From Amycolatopsis jiangsuensis (GTDB taxonomy: Bacteria > Actinomycetota > Actinomycetes > Mycobacteriales > Pseudonocardiaceae): a stretch of DNA of 64,000 nt. Position numbers and translations under genes: made by a program. The notes under the pieces were generated by a model that was not told the DNA's origin, did no database searches, and was given only the letters and a program-made list of their open reading frames with translations. Shown here one piece after another: positions 47,617 through 56,432 of this stretch (within the stretch, counting starts at the first letter, position 1; every line of letters starts with the position of its first letter). The DNA is taken from the NCBI RefSeq assembly GCF_014204865.1, contig NZ_JACHMG010000001.1, positions 310,001-374,000 on the forward strand, in the 5' to 3' direction.

Positions 47617-48873
47617 TCAGGCCGCGCCGACCCGCCGCTCGAACACCAGCCGCTCGGCCGCGCGCAGGCCGACGCTGATCGCGCCGGTCAGCACGCCGTC
47701 GTCGCCCAGTTCACCCGGGACCACGGTGGGTACCAGCGGGGTGAAGGAGCGCAGTGCCCGGTCGATCTGGTCCAGCAGCAGGTCGGCCGCGGTGCCGACG
47801 CCGCCGCCGAGCACGATCAGGTCCGGGTCGACGACGGCGGCCACCGAGGCCACCGTGTAGGCGAGCCGGTCGGCCTCCGCGGCCACCACGCGCTGGGCCA
47901 CCTCGTCGCCCTCGCGGGCGAGCCGGAAGACCTCGCGGGCCGATTTCGCCGTGCCCAGGCCCAGTTCCCGGGCGCCGCGGACCACCGACTGGGCCGCGGT
48001 GGCCTCCTCGAGGTGACCGCGGGCCGGGGGCTCCGCGGGCTCGTCGGTGGCCCGGGTACGCCCGTAGGGCAGGTACCCGATCTCGCCGGCCGCGCCGGTC
48101 GCGCCGCGGAACACCCGGCCGTCGACCATCAGGCCCATGCCGACGCCGGTGCCGATGGTCACGCAGCCGACCACGGAGGCGCCGCGGGCCGCGCCGCTCT
48201 CCCATTCACCGACCGCGGTGAGGTTCGCGTCGTTCTCCACCAGCAGATCCGGCCCGAGCGCCTGCTCCAGGTCGTCGAGCAGCCCGGCACGGCCCCAGCC
48301 GGGCAGGTTCGGCGCGTGCCGGAAGCAGCGTTTCGCCGGATCGGCCACCCCGGGGGAGCCGAGCACGCGGACGACGATGTCACTCTGGGCCAGCCCGGCC
48401 TCGGCGACCAGTTCGGTGGCCAGCCGGCCGACCGAGGCGACCAGCGCGGTGGCGGAACGGGCGGTGTTGCGCACGTCGCGGCGCGCCACCGTGGTCCGGC
48501 CGAGGTCGGCCACGGCCGCCCGCAGGCGCTCGCGTCCGATGTCGAGGCCCAGTACGTACCCCGCGGTGGGGTCCGCCTCGTAGAGCACCGCCGACCGGCC
48601 GGTGCCGGTCGAGGTGTGCCCGGTCGGCCGGGCGAGGCCCGCCGACTCCAGCGCGAGCAGCGCCTGGCTCACCGTCGGCTTCGACAGCCCGGTCTCCTTG
48701 GCCACCTGCGGGCGGGTCGCCGGCCCGGCACGGCGCAGCAGCTCGAGCACGGCCCGCTGGTTGATCCTGCGCATCCCGGCCGGCGTGCCGACCGGCGGAG
48801 TCCCCGCGCCTGCCACCTGCTGCGCTTCCTTCCCGCTAACCGACTTCCCGCTGCCGATGTCCGTCCTCGCCAC
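47617..48873 (-). CDS. ROK-family transcriptional regulator
   Basis: Sugar-responsive regulator, 418 residues. After about 30 disordered residues comes an N-terminal winged helix (RAVLELLRRAGPATRPQVAKETGLSKPTVSQALLALESAGL). The ROK kinase-like domain follows, with VLGLDIGRERLRAAVADLG, VENDANLTAVGEWESG, GTGVGMGLMVDG and GVLTGAISVGL. The CxCGxxGC zinc motif of ROK sugar kinases is missing, supporting regulator rather than kinase. Its location upstream of the disaccharide genes on the same strand suggests it controls them. The start could be internal. Confidence 0.86.
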   Translation of the reverse strand: MARTDIGSGKSVSGKEAQQVAGAGTPPVGTPAGMRRINQRAVLELLRRAGPATRPQVAKETGLSKPTVSQALLALESAGLARPTGHTSTGTGRSAVLYEADPTAGYVLGLDIGRERLRAAVADLGRTTVARRDVRNTARSATALVASVGRLATELVAEAGLAQSDIVVRVLGSPGVADPAKRCFRHAPNLPGWGRAGLLDDLEQALGPDLLVENDANLTAVGEWESGAARGASVVGCVTIGTGVGMGLMVDGRVFRGATGAAGEIGYLPYGRTRATDEPAEPPARGHLEEATAAQSVVRGARELGLGTAKSAREVFRLAREGDEVAQRVVAAEADRLAYTVASVAAVVDPDLIVLGGGVGTAADLLLDQIDRALRSFTPLVPTVVPGELGDDGVLTGAISVGLRAAERLVFERRVGAA

Positions 48874-49006
48874 GGTATCCGGCTGCGCCGCCCCTTCGGC
48901 AGGAAACCTCCGTTTCCCCCGCCCGGTAGTGGCGGCGACGGTGCCCGGATGGTCCCGCCGACGATACGGGCTTCGCGGCGGGACGGGCCGACGGCGCGCG
49001 GGAGGC

Positions 49007-50311
49007 TCAGTCCTCGGGAAGCCAGTTGCCGTGGAACCCGGCAGGAACCCGGGCTGGCAGGTGCACGGTGGCGACCGGGTCCGCGGCGACGTCCTGGGCG
49101 TCGAGCACCACCAGGTCGCTGCGGTCCTCGGCGGCGTCGTAGACGTAGCTCAGCAGCCAGCCGGCACCACCCGGGGTGCTGTCGGCCGGCACGAACACCG
49201 CTTCACCCGGCACCTGACCGGGCGCGAACAGGTGCTCGCTCGCCGTGCCGGTGTGCAGGTCGTACCGGCGCAGCGAGCGCCGGCCGTCCGTGCCGGCCGC
49301 GGTGAGGTGGCCGAACCGGGCGTCGAGGCCGGCGAGCCGGTCGTCGATCCGCGGGAACTCGCCGTCGCGCTCGTCGAGCCGGTCCTCGGTCACGGTGCCC
49401 GCGGCCGGGTCGATCGTCCAGCGCCAGAGCTGCCCGTCCGGTTCGCGGTGCCCGGGCCGGAAGACGTAGTCGTAGCGGACCACGTGCGCCACGATCCGGC
49501 CGTCGCTGGTGTCGTACGCGTTGAGCGTGTGGAAGACGTAGCACGGGTTCACGTTCACCCAGCGAACGCCGCCTGCCGGGTCGTCACGGCGCAGGACGCC
49601 GAGCCGGGCACCGTAGGTGTCGCTCCAGCGGTAGGGCATCCCGCCGTCGGCCATTCCGCGGTCGAACACCACGGGCAGGTCGAAGAAGACCACATGCGAC
49701 CGGGTGAGCGCGAAGTCGTGCATCATCGTCAGCCCTGGCACGTCGATCGGCTGGCGCACCACGAGTTTCCCGTTCGCGTCGGCGCGGTAGTAGCTCACGT
49801 GCGGGGCGGTGATGCTGCCGTAGCCGAAGAAGTGCAGCTCGCCGGTTTCCGGGCAGATCTTCGGATGCGCGGTCATCGAATCGGCGAGCGCGCCGCCGAA
49901 GTCGTAGCCGCCCACGGTGTCGAGCTCCCGGGTGATTTCGTACGGCAGCGACGATTCCACGAGCGCGAGGGTGCGCCCGGCGTGGTTGACGACGTGGGTG
50001 TTGGCGTTGCTGGCCCGCAGGTTCCGCGTTCCGTCCGGTTGGTACACCTTCATCTCGGGATCGGCGAAGCTGTCCGTGCGCACCCAGCGGTTGCGGTACC
50101 AGGCGGCGCGGCCGTGCTCGAGCCGCACGCCGTGCACCATGCCGTCGCCGGTGAACCAGTGCGCGCTGTCCTGGCGGGGGTTCGGCCCGTTGCGCAGGTA
50201 CCAGCCGGTGAGTTCCGGCGGCAGCGTGCCGGTGACCGGCAGGTCGTAGGCGGTGAGCTCGTCGTGCACCGGGGCGTAGTTGCCGGAGAGGTGGAAGTCG
50301 GTGGTGGTCAC
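49007..50311 (-). CDS. Carotenoid cleavage oxygenase (RPE65/CCD family)
   Basis: Non-heme iron oxygenase cleaving carotenoid or related polyene/stilbene double bonds, 434 residues. Four His ligands are visible in order in MTAHPKI, MMHDFALT, YVFHTLNAY and GFHGNWLPED. WYLRNGPNPRQDSAHWFTGDGMVHG is the usual N-terminal motif. The gene starts three bases after an integral membrane protein gene and is divergent from a PadR regulator, so the three form a regulated unit. Substrate not determinable. Confidence 0.92.
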   Translation of the reverse strand: MTTTDFHLSGNYAPVHDELTAYDLPVTGTLPPELTGWYLRNGPNPRQDSAHWFTGDGMVHGVRLEHGRAAWYRNRWVRTDSFADPEMKVYQPDGTRNLRASNANTHVVNHAGRTLALVESSLPYEITRELDTVGGYDFGGALADSMTAHPKICPETGELHFFGYGSITAPHVSYYRADANGKLVVRQPIDVPGLTMMHDFALTRSHVVFFDLPVVFDRGMADGGMPYRWSDTYGARLGVLRRDDPAGGVRWVNVNPCYVFHTLNAYDTSDGRIVAHVVRYDYVFRPGHREPDGQLWRWTIDPAAGTVTEDRLDERDGEFPRIDDRLAGLDARFGHLTAAGTDGRRSLRRYDLHTGTASEHLFAPGQVPGEAVFVPADSTPGGAGWLLSYVYDAAEDRSDLVVLDAQDVAADPVATVHLPARVPAGFHGNWLPED

Positions 50312-50314
50312 GGT

Positions 50315-50875
50315 TCACGCGGCTTTCTGGGCACGGGCCCGGACATGGGTGACATAGCGGATGGTGAAGACGACGGGGACCACGAAGGCGAGGATTTTCA
50401 GTGCGATCAGCGCGATGGTGGCGTGCGGGGCGTAACCCAGCAGCAGCGAACCCGCGACGCCGGCCACGGTCAGGCTCGATGCCCAGACCGCGGTGATGAC
50501 GAGGTTGGTGCGCCGGAACGCGGGCCGCTGCCAGAGGTGCTGGGGCGTCGTGGTTTTCGCGATCCCGAGGGTGAACGGGCGGCGCAGCGCGATCGAGCCC
50601 CATGCGGTGATCGCCAGCCAGACGTCGGAGCTCGCACCCACGTACTCCCGCAGCGGCGAATCCGGGTTGCTGAGCGAAAAAACGGTGAGCACCGTGAAGA
50701 AGCCCAGCGCGGAGAGCTCGATCACGAGGCAGTCCCAGCCCCGCCCTTCCCTGCGGGCCACCGCGAGCAGCCCGCCGGCCAGCACCAGGCCGACGAGCCC
50801 GGACCAGCGCCAGTCCGCCTGCGTGGACACGATCGCGAACACGATCCACGGGAGAAAGCTCTTCAGGTAGTTCAT
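50315..50875 (-). CDS. IspZ/YciB-like membrane protein
   Basis: Integral membrane protein, 186 residues with about five or six hydrophobic segments. LRRPFTLGIAKTTTPQHLW and FRRTNLVITAVWASSL resemble the intracellular septation protein A (IspZ/YciB) family. ATG 50875 begins MNYLKSFLPWIVFAIV. It is co-transcribed with the carotenoid oxygenase and divergent from padR. It could hold or move the hydrophobic substrate, but this is inference. Confidence 0.72.
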   Translation of the reverse strand: MNYLKSFLPWIVFAIVSTQADWRWSGLVGLVLAGGLLAVARREGRGWDCLVIELSALGFFTVLTVFSLSNPDSPLREYVGASSDVWLAITAWGSIALRRPFTLGIAKTTTPQHLWQRPAFRRTNLVITAVWASSLTVAGVAGSLLLGYAPHATIALIALKILAFVVPVVFTIRYVTHVRARAQKAA

Positions 50876-50903
50876 CGCCGACCCCTCGCTGACACTCCTA
50901 TAG

Positions 50904-50942
50904 TGACATGTCGAAACTAGAACGTCCGGAGTGCACATGTCA
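50904..50942. promoter_or_regulatory. Inverted repeat between padR and carotenoid oxygenase operon
   Basis: TGACATGT (50904-50911) and ACATGTCA (50935-50942) form a perfect 8-base inverted repeat with a 23-base spacer in the 90-bp divergent gap; each arm holds the palindrome ACATGT. ATAGTG also occurs next to both arms. Likely the PadR operator. Confidence 0.55.
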
Positions 50943-50965
50943 ATAGTGGAAGGTAGGCTGCCGGC

Positions 50966-51490
50966 ATGACCTTGCGACATGCCGTGCTCGGGTTGCTGGC
51001 CGAAGCCCCCGGCAGCGGCTACGACCTGCTGAAACGCTTCGAGACGGCGATGGCGAACGTCTGGTCGGCCACGCAGAGCCAGCTTTACGGCGAGCTGGGC
51101 AAGTTGGAGAAATCCGGGCTGATCGAGGTGGTCTCGGAGGGCCCGCGCGGGCGCAAGGAGTACGCGATCACCGGTGAAGGGCGCGCCGAGCTGCGGGCGT
51201 GGCTGCTCGAACCCTGGGCGCCGCCGTCGCCGCGCAGCGAAACCCTGCTGCGGATCTACTTCCTGGGCGAGGTCGCCCCGGTGCAGGCCCGGGAGTACGT
51301 GCGCAGATACGCGGAGAGTGCCGACGAACTGGCCGGGCACCTGGCCTCGATCGACGAGTCCGTCGACTGGGACGACAGCGATTCGGCCGTGTTCGGCAGG
51401 CTGGTCCTGGAATGGGGCAAGCGCCACGCCGCCATGGAGCGTGAATGGGCGGACTGGGCGGTCGAGCGGATCCGCACTGCCCGGGGCTGA
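50966..51490 (+). CDS. PadR-family transcriptional regulator
   Basis: Repressor of 174 residues with an N-terminal winged helix (TLRHAVLGLLAEAPGSGYDLLKRFE, QSQLYGELGKLEKSGLIEV) and a Vir_C-like helical C-terminal domain for dimerisation, typical of PadR subfamily 2. ATG 50966 follows GGAAGG. It is divergent from the membrane protein/carotenoid oxygenase operon, which it probably represses in response to a small hydrophobic ligand. A hairpin follows its stop. Confidence 0.91.
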   Translation: MTLRHAVLGLLAEAPGSGYDLLKRFETAMANVWSATQSQLYGELGKLEKSGLIEVVSEGPRGRKEYAITGEGRAELRAWLLEPWAPPSPRSETLLRIYFLGEVAPVQAREYVRRYAESADELAGHLASIDESVDWDDSDSAVFGRLVLEWGKRHAAMEREWADWAVERIRTARG

Positions 51491-51497
51491 CAGCCGG

Positions 51498-51540
51498 GCA
51501 GGCCCCCTTCACGGACTCGGGTGACCGGAAGGGAGCCTGC
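51498..51540. terminator. Bidirectional hairpin terminator
   Basis: GCAGGCCCCCTTC (51498-51510) pairs with GAAGGGAGCCTGC (51528-51540), 12 of 13, between convergent padR and the aldo/keto reductase gene. The arm resembles the hairpin at 10173-10219. Confidence 0.65.
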
Positions 51541-51559
51541 ACAGTGGGTCAAGCGTGGG

Positions 51560-52588
51560 TCAGGCGTCGGTGGAGCGCTTCCAGATGTTGATGCCGGATT
51601 CCGTGGCGTACTGGTCGATCTCGGCGAGCTCGTCCGCGGTGAACTCGAGGTTGTCCAGTGCCGCCACGTTGTCGTCCAGCTGCCGGACGCTGCTGGCGCC
51701 GATCACCAGCGAAGTCATCCGCGGATCCCGCAGCGCCCAGGCGAGTGCGAGCTGGGCCAGGCTCTGCCCACGGCGGCGGGCGATCTCGTGCAGGGCCCGG
51801 ATCTTGCCGAGCTTCTCCTCAGTGATCGTCTCCGGCTTGAGCGATTTTCCTTGCGCGGCGCGGGAATCCGCCGGGACGCCGCCGAGGTACCGGTCGGTCA
51901 GCAGGCCCTGCGCGAGCGGGGAGAAGGCGATGCAGCCCGCACCCACGCCGGCCAGGGTGTCCAGGAGTCCGTCGGATTCGGTCCACCGGTTGAACATCGA
52001 GTACGACGGCTGGTGGATCAGCAGCGGGGTGCCCAGTTCGCGCAGCAGCCGGGCGGCCTCCGCGGTGCGCTCGGAGTTGTAGGAGGAGATGCCCACGTAC
52101 AGCGCCTTGCCGGAGCGGACCGCGCGGTCGAGCGCGCCGACGGTTTCCTCCAGCGGCGTCTCCGGGTCGACCCGGTGCGAGTAGAAGATGTCGACGTAGT
52201 CCAGCCCCATCCGGCCCAGCGACTGGTCGAGGCTGGCCAGCAGGTACTTGCGCGAACCCCAGTTGCCGTACGGGCCGGGCCACATGTCGTAGCCGGCCTT
52301 GGTGGAGATCACCAGCTCGTCGCGGTGCGGCCGGAAATCCGTGGCGAGCAGCCGGCCGAAGTTCTCCTCGGCCGAACCGTAGGGCGGGCCGTAGTTGTTC
52401 GCCAGGTCGAAGTGTGTGATGCCGAGGTCGAAGGCGCGCCGCGCGATCTCGCGCTGCACGGTCAGCGGGCGGTCGTGCCCGAAGTTGTGCCACAGGCCGA
52501 GCGAGATCGCGGGCAGCAGCAGCCCGCTGCGTCCGCACCGGCGGTAGGGCATGGAGTCGTATCGGGTGTTCGCCGCAACGTAGGTCAC
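51560..52588 (-). CDS. Aldo/keto reductase (YghZ/Gpr-like)
   Basis: NADPH-dependent aldo/keto reductase, 342 residues, close to the YghZ group that reduces L-glyceraldehyde 3-phosphate and methylglyoxal. FDLANNYGPPYGSAEENFGRLL holds the catalytic Asp and Tyr, VISTKAGYDMWPGPYG the Lys, YSHRVD the His, and VIGASSVRQLDDNV the cofactor site. TAGCAT on the minus strand (52600-52595) lies six bases before GTG 52588, suggesting a leaderless mRNA. Divergent from the MoxR operon. Confidence 0.92.
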   Translation of the reverse strand: MTYVAANTRYDSMPYRRCGRSGLLLPAISLGLWHNFGHDRPLTVQREIARRAFDLGITHFDLANNYGPPYGSAEENFGRLLATDFRPHRDELVISTKAGYDMWPGPYGNWGSRKYLLASLDQSLGRMGLDYVDIFYSHRVDPETPLEETVGALDRAVRSGKALYVGISSYNSERTAEAARLLRELGTPLLIHQPSYSMFNRWTESDGLLDTLAGVGAGCIAFSPLAQGLLTDRYLGGVPADSRAAQGKSLKPETITEEKLGKIRALHEIARRRGQSLAQLALAWALRDPRMTSLVIGASSVRQLDDNVAALDNLEFTADELAEIDQYATESGINIWKRSTDA

Positions 52589-52622
52589 GCGAGGATGCTA
52601 TCCGCGGCCGCGGCCGGACCAG

Positions 52623-52647
52623 TACAGTGCTGGTAAGCGTGTGCTTA
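52623..52647 (+). promoter_or_regulatory. Promoter and TAAGC-N4-GCTTA operator before moxR
   Basis: TACAGT (52623-52628) is a good -10 hexamer; five bases later is TAAGCGTGTGCTTA (52634-52647), arms TAAGC/GCTTA around GTGT, followed directly by the GGGAGG ribosome binding site of the MoxR gene. Same half-sites as at 41497, suggesting one regulator. Confidence 0.58.
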
Positions 52648-52657
52648 GGGAGGTCGG

Positions 52658-53539
52658 ATGGGCACCGGGTTCTTCACGTCCGTGCGGGACGTGTCGGCGA
52701 AGCTGGCCGAGGCCGGCTACCTCGCGTCGAAGGCGGTGGCGACCACCGTGTTCCTGGCCGATCGGCTGGGCAAACCGCTGCTGGTCGAGGGACCGGCCGG
52801 AGTGGGCAAGACCGAGCTGGCCAAGGCGGTCGCCCAGGTCAGCGGGTCGCGGCTGGTGCGGCTGCAGTGCTACGAGGGCATCGACGAGGCACGCGCACTC
52901 TACGAGTGGAACCACGCCAAGCAGCTGCTGCGGATCACCGCCGGGCGGGACGAGACGTGGGACGAGGCGCGTACCGACATCTTCGGCGAGGAGTTCCTGC
53001 TGCGCCGCCCGCTGCTGACCGCCATCTCCGGCACCGAGCCGACCGTGCTGCTGGTGGACGAGACCGACAAGGCCGACGTGGAGGTCGAGGGCCTGCTGCT
53101 GGAGGTGCTCGGCGACTTCCAGGTCACGGTGCCCGAGCTGGGCACGATCACCGCGGAGCGGACTCCGTTCGTGGTGCTCACCTCGAACGCCACCCGTGAG
53201 CTGTCCGAGGCGCTGAGGCGGCGGTGCCTGTTCCTGCACATCGATTTCCCGGACGAGGAGCTGGAGCGTGCCATCGTCGCGCTCAAGGTGCCCGGGATCG
53301 AGGACGCGCTGGCCGATTCGGTGGTCCGGATCGTGGCCGCGCTGCGCGCGATGGACCTGCGCAAGCTGCCGTCCGTCGCGGAGACCGTCGACTGGGCGCG
53401 CACGCTGCTCGAACTCGGTGCGGGCTCGCTCGGCGAGCAGGTGGTGCGCGACAGTCTCGGCGTCGTGCTGAAACACCAGGACGACATCGCGAAGGCCAGT
53501 GCCGGCCTGGATCTCGACCGGGTGCTGGACGCTTCGTGA
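52658..53539 (+). CDS. MoxR-family AAA+ ATPase
   Basis: AAA+ ATPase chaperone of the MoxR type, 293 residues. Walker A is GPAGVGKTELAKAV near residue 45, Walker B is VLLVDETDKAD, and sensor 1 is VVLTSNATRELSEALRRRC. It most resembles the CoxD/APE2220-like subgroup that pairs with a VWA protein for metal-cofactor insertion or complex assembly. The next gene is that VWA partner, overlapping by four bases. The client protein is not obvious from the neighbourhood. Confidence 0.9.
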   Translation: MGTGFFTSVRDVSAKLAEAGYLASKAVATTVFLADRLGKPLLVEGPAGVGKTELAKAVAQVSGSRLVRLQCYEGIDEARALYEWNHAKQLLRITAGRDETWDEARTDIFGEEFLLRRPLLTAISGTEPTVLLVDETDKADVEVEGLLLEVLGDFQVTVPELGTITAERTPFVVLTSNATRELSEALRRRCLFLHIDFPDEELERAIVALKVPGIEDALADSVVRIVAALRAMDLRKLPSVAETVDWARTLLELGAGSLGEQVVRDSLGVVLKHQDDIAKASAGLDLDRVLDAS

Positions 53540-54900
53540 CCTTCACCGGCCGGCTCACGGAGTTCGTGCGCGCCCTGCGCGGCCACGGGATCCCGGCCGG
53601 GCCGAGTGAGACCGCGGACGCCGCGGCCGCCTTGGCGGTGCTCGGCTTCGAGGACCGCGAGCTGGTGCGCGAAGGGCTCGCGGCCGCGCTCGTGCGCAGG
53701 GGCGGGCAGCGGTCGGTGTTCGACGCCGTGTTCGACCTCTACTTCCCAGCCGGGGTCGGCGCACCGGAGCTGGCCCGCGACGATCCGCCGCGAGACCGCG
53801 ACGAGCTGCGGGAAGCGCTCGCGGCCGCGCTGGCCGAAGGCGACGAGCGTGCCCTCGCGCAGCTGGCCGGGCTCGCCGTGGACCTGCTCGGCCAGTACGG
53901 GTCGCCGAACGGGGCGGGCGGGGGATTCTCCGCACACCAGACGCTGGACCGGTTGCAGCCGCAGACGTTGATCGTGCGCGTGCTCGAGGCGATGCGCGCG
54001 GGCGGTTTCGGCGACGGCGACTTCACCGACCGGCTCGCCCGCGACGAAGTACGCCGCCGGGTCGAGGACTTCCGCGGCCGGGTGCGGACGGAGGCGCGCC
54101 GGCGGGCCTCGGAGGTGCGGGGACGCGAGCGGATCACCCAGCACGCGGTCGCCCCCGCCGCCGACCGCGTGGACTTCCTGATGGCCAGCCGGGCCCAGCT
54201 CGCCGAACTGCGCCGCACCATCCAGCCGTTGTCCCGCAAGCTGGCCACGCGGCTCGCCGCTCGCCGCAAACGCACGACACGCGGGCAGATCGATCTCCGG
54301 CGCACGCTGCGGCGTTCGCTGTCCACCGGTGGGGTGCCGCTGCGCCCGGCGTACCGACACCGACGGCCCGGCAGGCCGGAAATCGTGCTGCTGTGCGATC
54401 TTTCCGGCTCGGTGGCCGGATTCGCGAACTTCACGATGCTGCTGGTGCAGGCGTTGCGCGACCAGTTCGCCAAGGTCCGGGTGTTCGCCTTCGTGGACAG
54501 CACCGACGAGGTCACGCACCTCATCGACGCCGGTGCGGCCGACCCGGCGCAGCTCGGCGCGCGGATGCTCAGCGAGGCGGCGGTGATCCGCTGGGACGGG
54601 CACAGCGATTACGGCGGTGCACTGCGCCAGTTCACCGAAGGCTGGCTCGACGCGGTCGGGCCGCGCACCTCGGTGCTCATCCTCGGTGACGCGCGGACCA
54701 ACGGGGGAGATCCGAATCTCGACGCCGTCCGCGCGATCCGCGACCGAGCCCGGCACGTCCACTGGCTCAACCCGGAACGGCGCTCGCTGTGGTCCACCGG
54801 CGATTCCGCGGCTGCCGCCTACGCCGAGCTGGTGCCGATGCACGAATGCCGCACTGCGCAGCAGCTGGGCACCCTCGTCACCCGCCTGCTGCCGGTGTGA
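53536..54900 (+). CDS. VWA-domain CoxE-like protein
   Basis: Von Willebrand factor A protein of 454 residues acting with the upstream MoxR ATPase. The C-terminal VWA domain has the MIDAS motif DLSGS (LLCDLSGSVAGFANF) and ends with LILGDARTNGGDPNLDAVRAI. The N-terminal half is a helical region with RRHRRP-like basic stretches before the domain. GTG 53536 gives a GTGA overlap and the expected start after moxR. The 3' end overlaps the convergent deaminase gene by 23 bases. Confidence 0.88.
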   Translation: MTFTGRLTEFVRALRGHGIPAGPSETADAAAALAVLGFEDRELVREGLAAALVRRGGQRSVFDAVFDLYFPAGVGAPELARDDPPRDRDELREALAAALAEGDERALAQLAGLAVDLLGQYGSPNGAGGGFSAHQTLDRLQPQTLIVRVLEAMRAGGFGDGDFTDRLARDEVRRRVEDFRGRVRTEARRRASEVRGRERITQHAVAPAADRVDFLMASRAQLAELRRTIQPLSRKLATRLAARRKRTTRGQIDLRRTLRRSLSTGGVPLRPAYRHRRPGRPEIVLLCDLSGSVAGFANFTMLLVQALRDQFAKVRVFAFVDSTDEVTHLIDAGAADPAQLGARMLSEAAVIRWDGHSDYGGALRQFTEGWLDAVGPRTSVLILGDARTNGGDPNLDAVRAIRDRARHVHWLNPERRSLWSTGDSAAAAYAELVPMHECRTAQQLGTLVTRLLPV

Positions 54901-55861
54901 GCCATTCGTCGATTCCCTTGTGCAGTGCGGTTTTCACTGCCTCCGGTGCGAAGGAGGCGCTGACCGCGGCGGAGGCCATCCGGGCCAGGGTGACGTCGTC
55001 GAAGCCGAAAACCTCCCTGGCGCGGCGGAATTCGCCGGTGAGTGTGGTGCCGGTGACGTCCGGGACATCGGTGTTGAGCGTGACGGTCAGCCCGGCGCCG
55101 ACGAGCCGGGGGAGCGGGTGCTGCGGCAGTGAGGGCACGAGCCCGAGCGAGACGTTCGACGACGGGCACACCTCCAGCGCGATCCCGCGCCGGGCGACCT
55201 CGACGGTCAGCGCGGGGTCGTCCAGCACGCGGATGCCGTGCCCGAGCCGTTCGGCGTGCCCGAGCCCGAGGGCCTCGCGGATGCTGTCCGGCCCGGCGTC
55301 CTCGCCCGCGTGATGCACCAGGTGGAGGCCGGTTTCCCGGGCGTGGGCGAGGACTTCGGCGAACGGCGCGAGGGAGTGCCGTTCCTCGCCGGCCATCCCG
55401 ATCGCCACGACCTGCGGGTGCGCGGCAGCGAGTTCGGCCGTCCGCCACGCCCGCTCGACCGACCGGCGCCGCGAATGGTCCAGGATGAGCCGCCACGCGA
55501 GTCCGTGCCGCTGACCGCCCTCGTCTAGTCCTTTGAGGACGGAGGCAAGCGGCATTTCCGGGTCTCCCAGCCGTTCTCCGTGCGAGGCGGCGGTGAAGGT
55601 GACCTCCGCGTAGCGGGTGCCTTGCGCGGCCTCGTCGGCACAGAATTCGCGCGCGAGCCGGACAAAGTCCTCGGGCCGCCCCAGGCACGCGCGGGTGAGC
55701 CGGTTGTGCTCGGCGAACGCCCGGAACCCGTCGAACCCCGGCTGGGTGACGGGCAGCCGTATCCCGTGCGCGTCGGCCAGCTCACGGCGGGTGGTGGGAC
55801 GCATCGTACTCTCGAGGTGGACGTGCAGATGGGCCTTGGGCAGGGCGGTCAGGTCGCGCAC
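54878..55861 (-). CDS. Adenosine deaminase-like amidohydrolase
   Basis: Metal-dependent deaminase of the adenosine/adenine deaminase family, about 327 residues. Zinc-site motifs are KAHLHVHLEST near the N-terminus, HHAGEDAGPDSI, EVCPSSNVSLG and LNTDVPDV. Expected to deaminate adenosine or a related purine. GTG 55861 yields a family-length protein beginning VRDLTALPKAHLH; the frame is open to 56137 but that part overlaps the promoter and start of the divergent small gene. Confidence 0.87.
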   Translation of the reverse strand: MRDLTALPKAHLHVHLESTMRPTTRRELADAHGIRLPVTQPGFDGFRAFAEHNRLTRACLGRPEDFVRLAREFCADEAAQGTRYAEVTFTAASHGERLGDPEMPLASVLKGLDEGGQRHGLAWRLILDHSRRRSVERAWRTAELAAAHPQVVAIGMAGEERHSLAPFAEVLAHARETGLHLVHHAGEDAGPDSIREALGLGHAERLGHGIRVLDDPALTVEVARRGIALEVCPSSNVSLGLVPSLPQHPLPRLVGAGLTVTLNTDVPDVTGTTLTGEFRRAREVFGFDDVTLARMASAAVSASFAPEAVKTALHKGIDEWLTPAAGG

Positions 55862-55993
55862 GGGTGCATCATGCCGCCCGGCGGCGGCCCGCGTCGCGGT
55901 ATTTCGCACCGGTCCGCCGCCGGGGGTTTCGGGAACTGTGTGCCGGGGACCCACGTTGAACCGGGAGAGGCCCGCGATTCCAGGAGGACCGCC

Positions 55994-56200
55994 ATGGCGA
56001 TGATGAAACGACTGACCGTGCTGGCCGGCGCCGCGAGCGCGGTGAGTTCCTACGTGCGCCGCAACCCGGAGAAGGTCAACCAGGCAGTGGGCAAGGCCGC
56101 CAGCTTCGTGGACGGCAAAACGAAGGGCCGCTACCACACCCAGCTGTCCGGAGCAGTACGCAAGGTCTCGGACGCGACCCGCCCCCGCCCTGGGCAGTGA
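55994..56200 (+). CDS. Rv0909-like small 'antitoxin' family protein
   Basis: Protein of 68 residues with NPEKVNQAVGKAASFVDGKTKGRYHTQLSGAVRKVSD, matching the pattern of the actinobacterial Rv0909/MT0933 family (NPDKV...AGDFVDxKTGGKYxxQV). That family is annotated as antitoxin because of the Rv0909-Rv0910 pair, but no toxin-like gene adjoins here, so the name should not be taken as function. ATG 55994 has AGGAGG six bases upstream. Confidence 0.75.
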   Translation: MAMMKRLTVLAGAASAVSSYVRRNPEKVNQAVGKAASFVDGKTKGRYHTQLSGAVRKVSDATRPRPGQ

Positions 56201-56432
56201 CCCCGCTTCTCACCAGCAGATGCGCCGTGTGGCGCGGGGGCTGCCGGCGTTCGTGAAGGCTCTTTCGGGGGTTCGGTTTCGCGCGGAGTTTTCAGGGACT
56301 GTGGTGGTGGCCGTTGCGAGGCTGAGGTCGAGTCCGATGCGGCGGCTGGTGAACGCGGCTATCCCGGCGGGTGACTGAGGTGGGCAGCTGTGGCGGAAGA
56401 GCGGCCGTCCGTTCGAGTCGGCCAGCCGGAGC

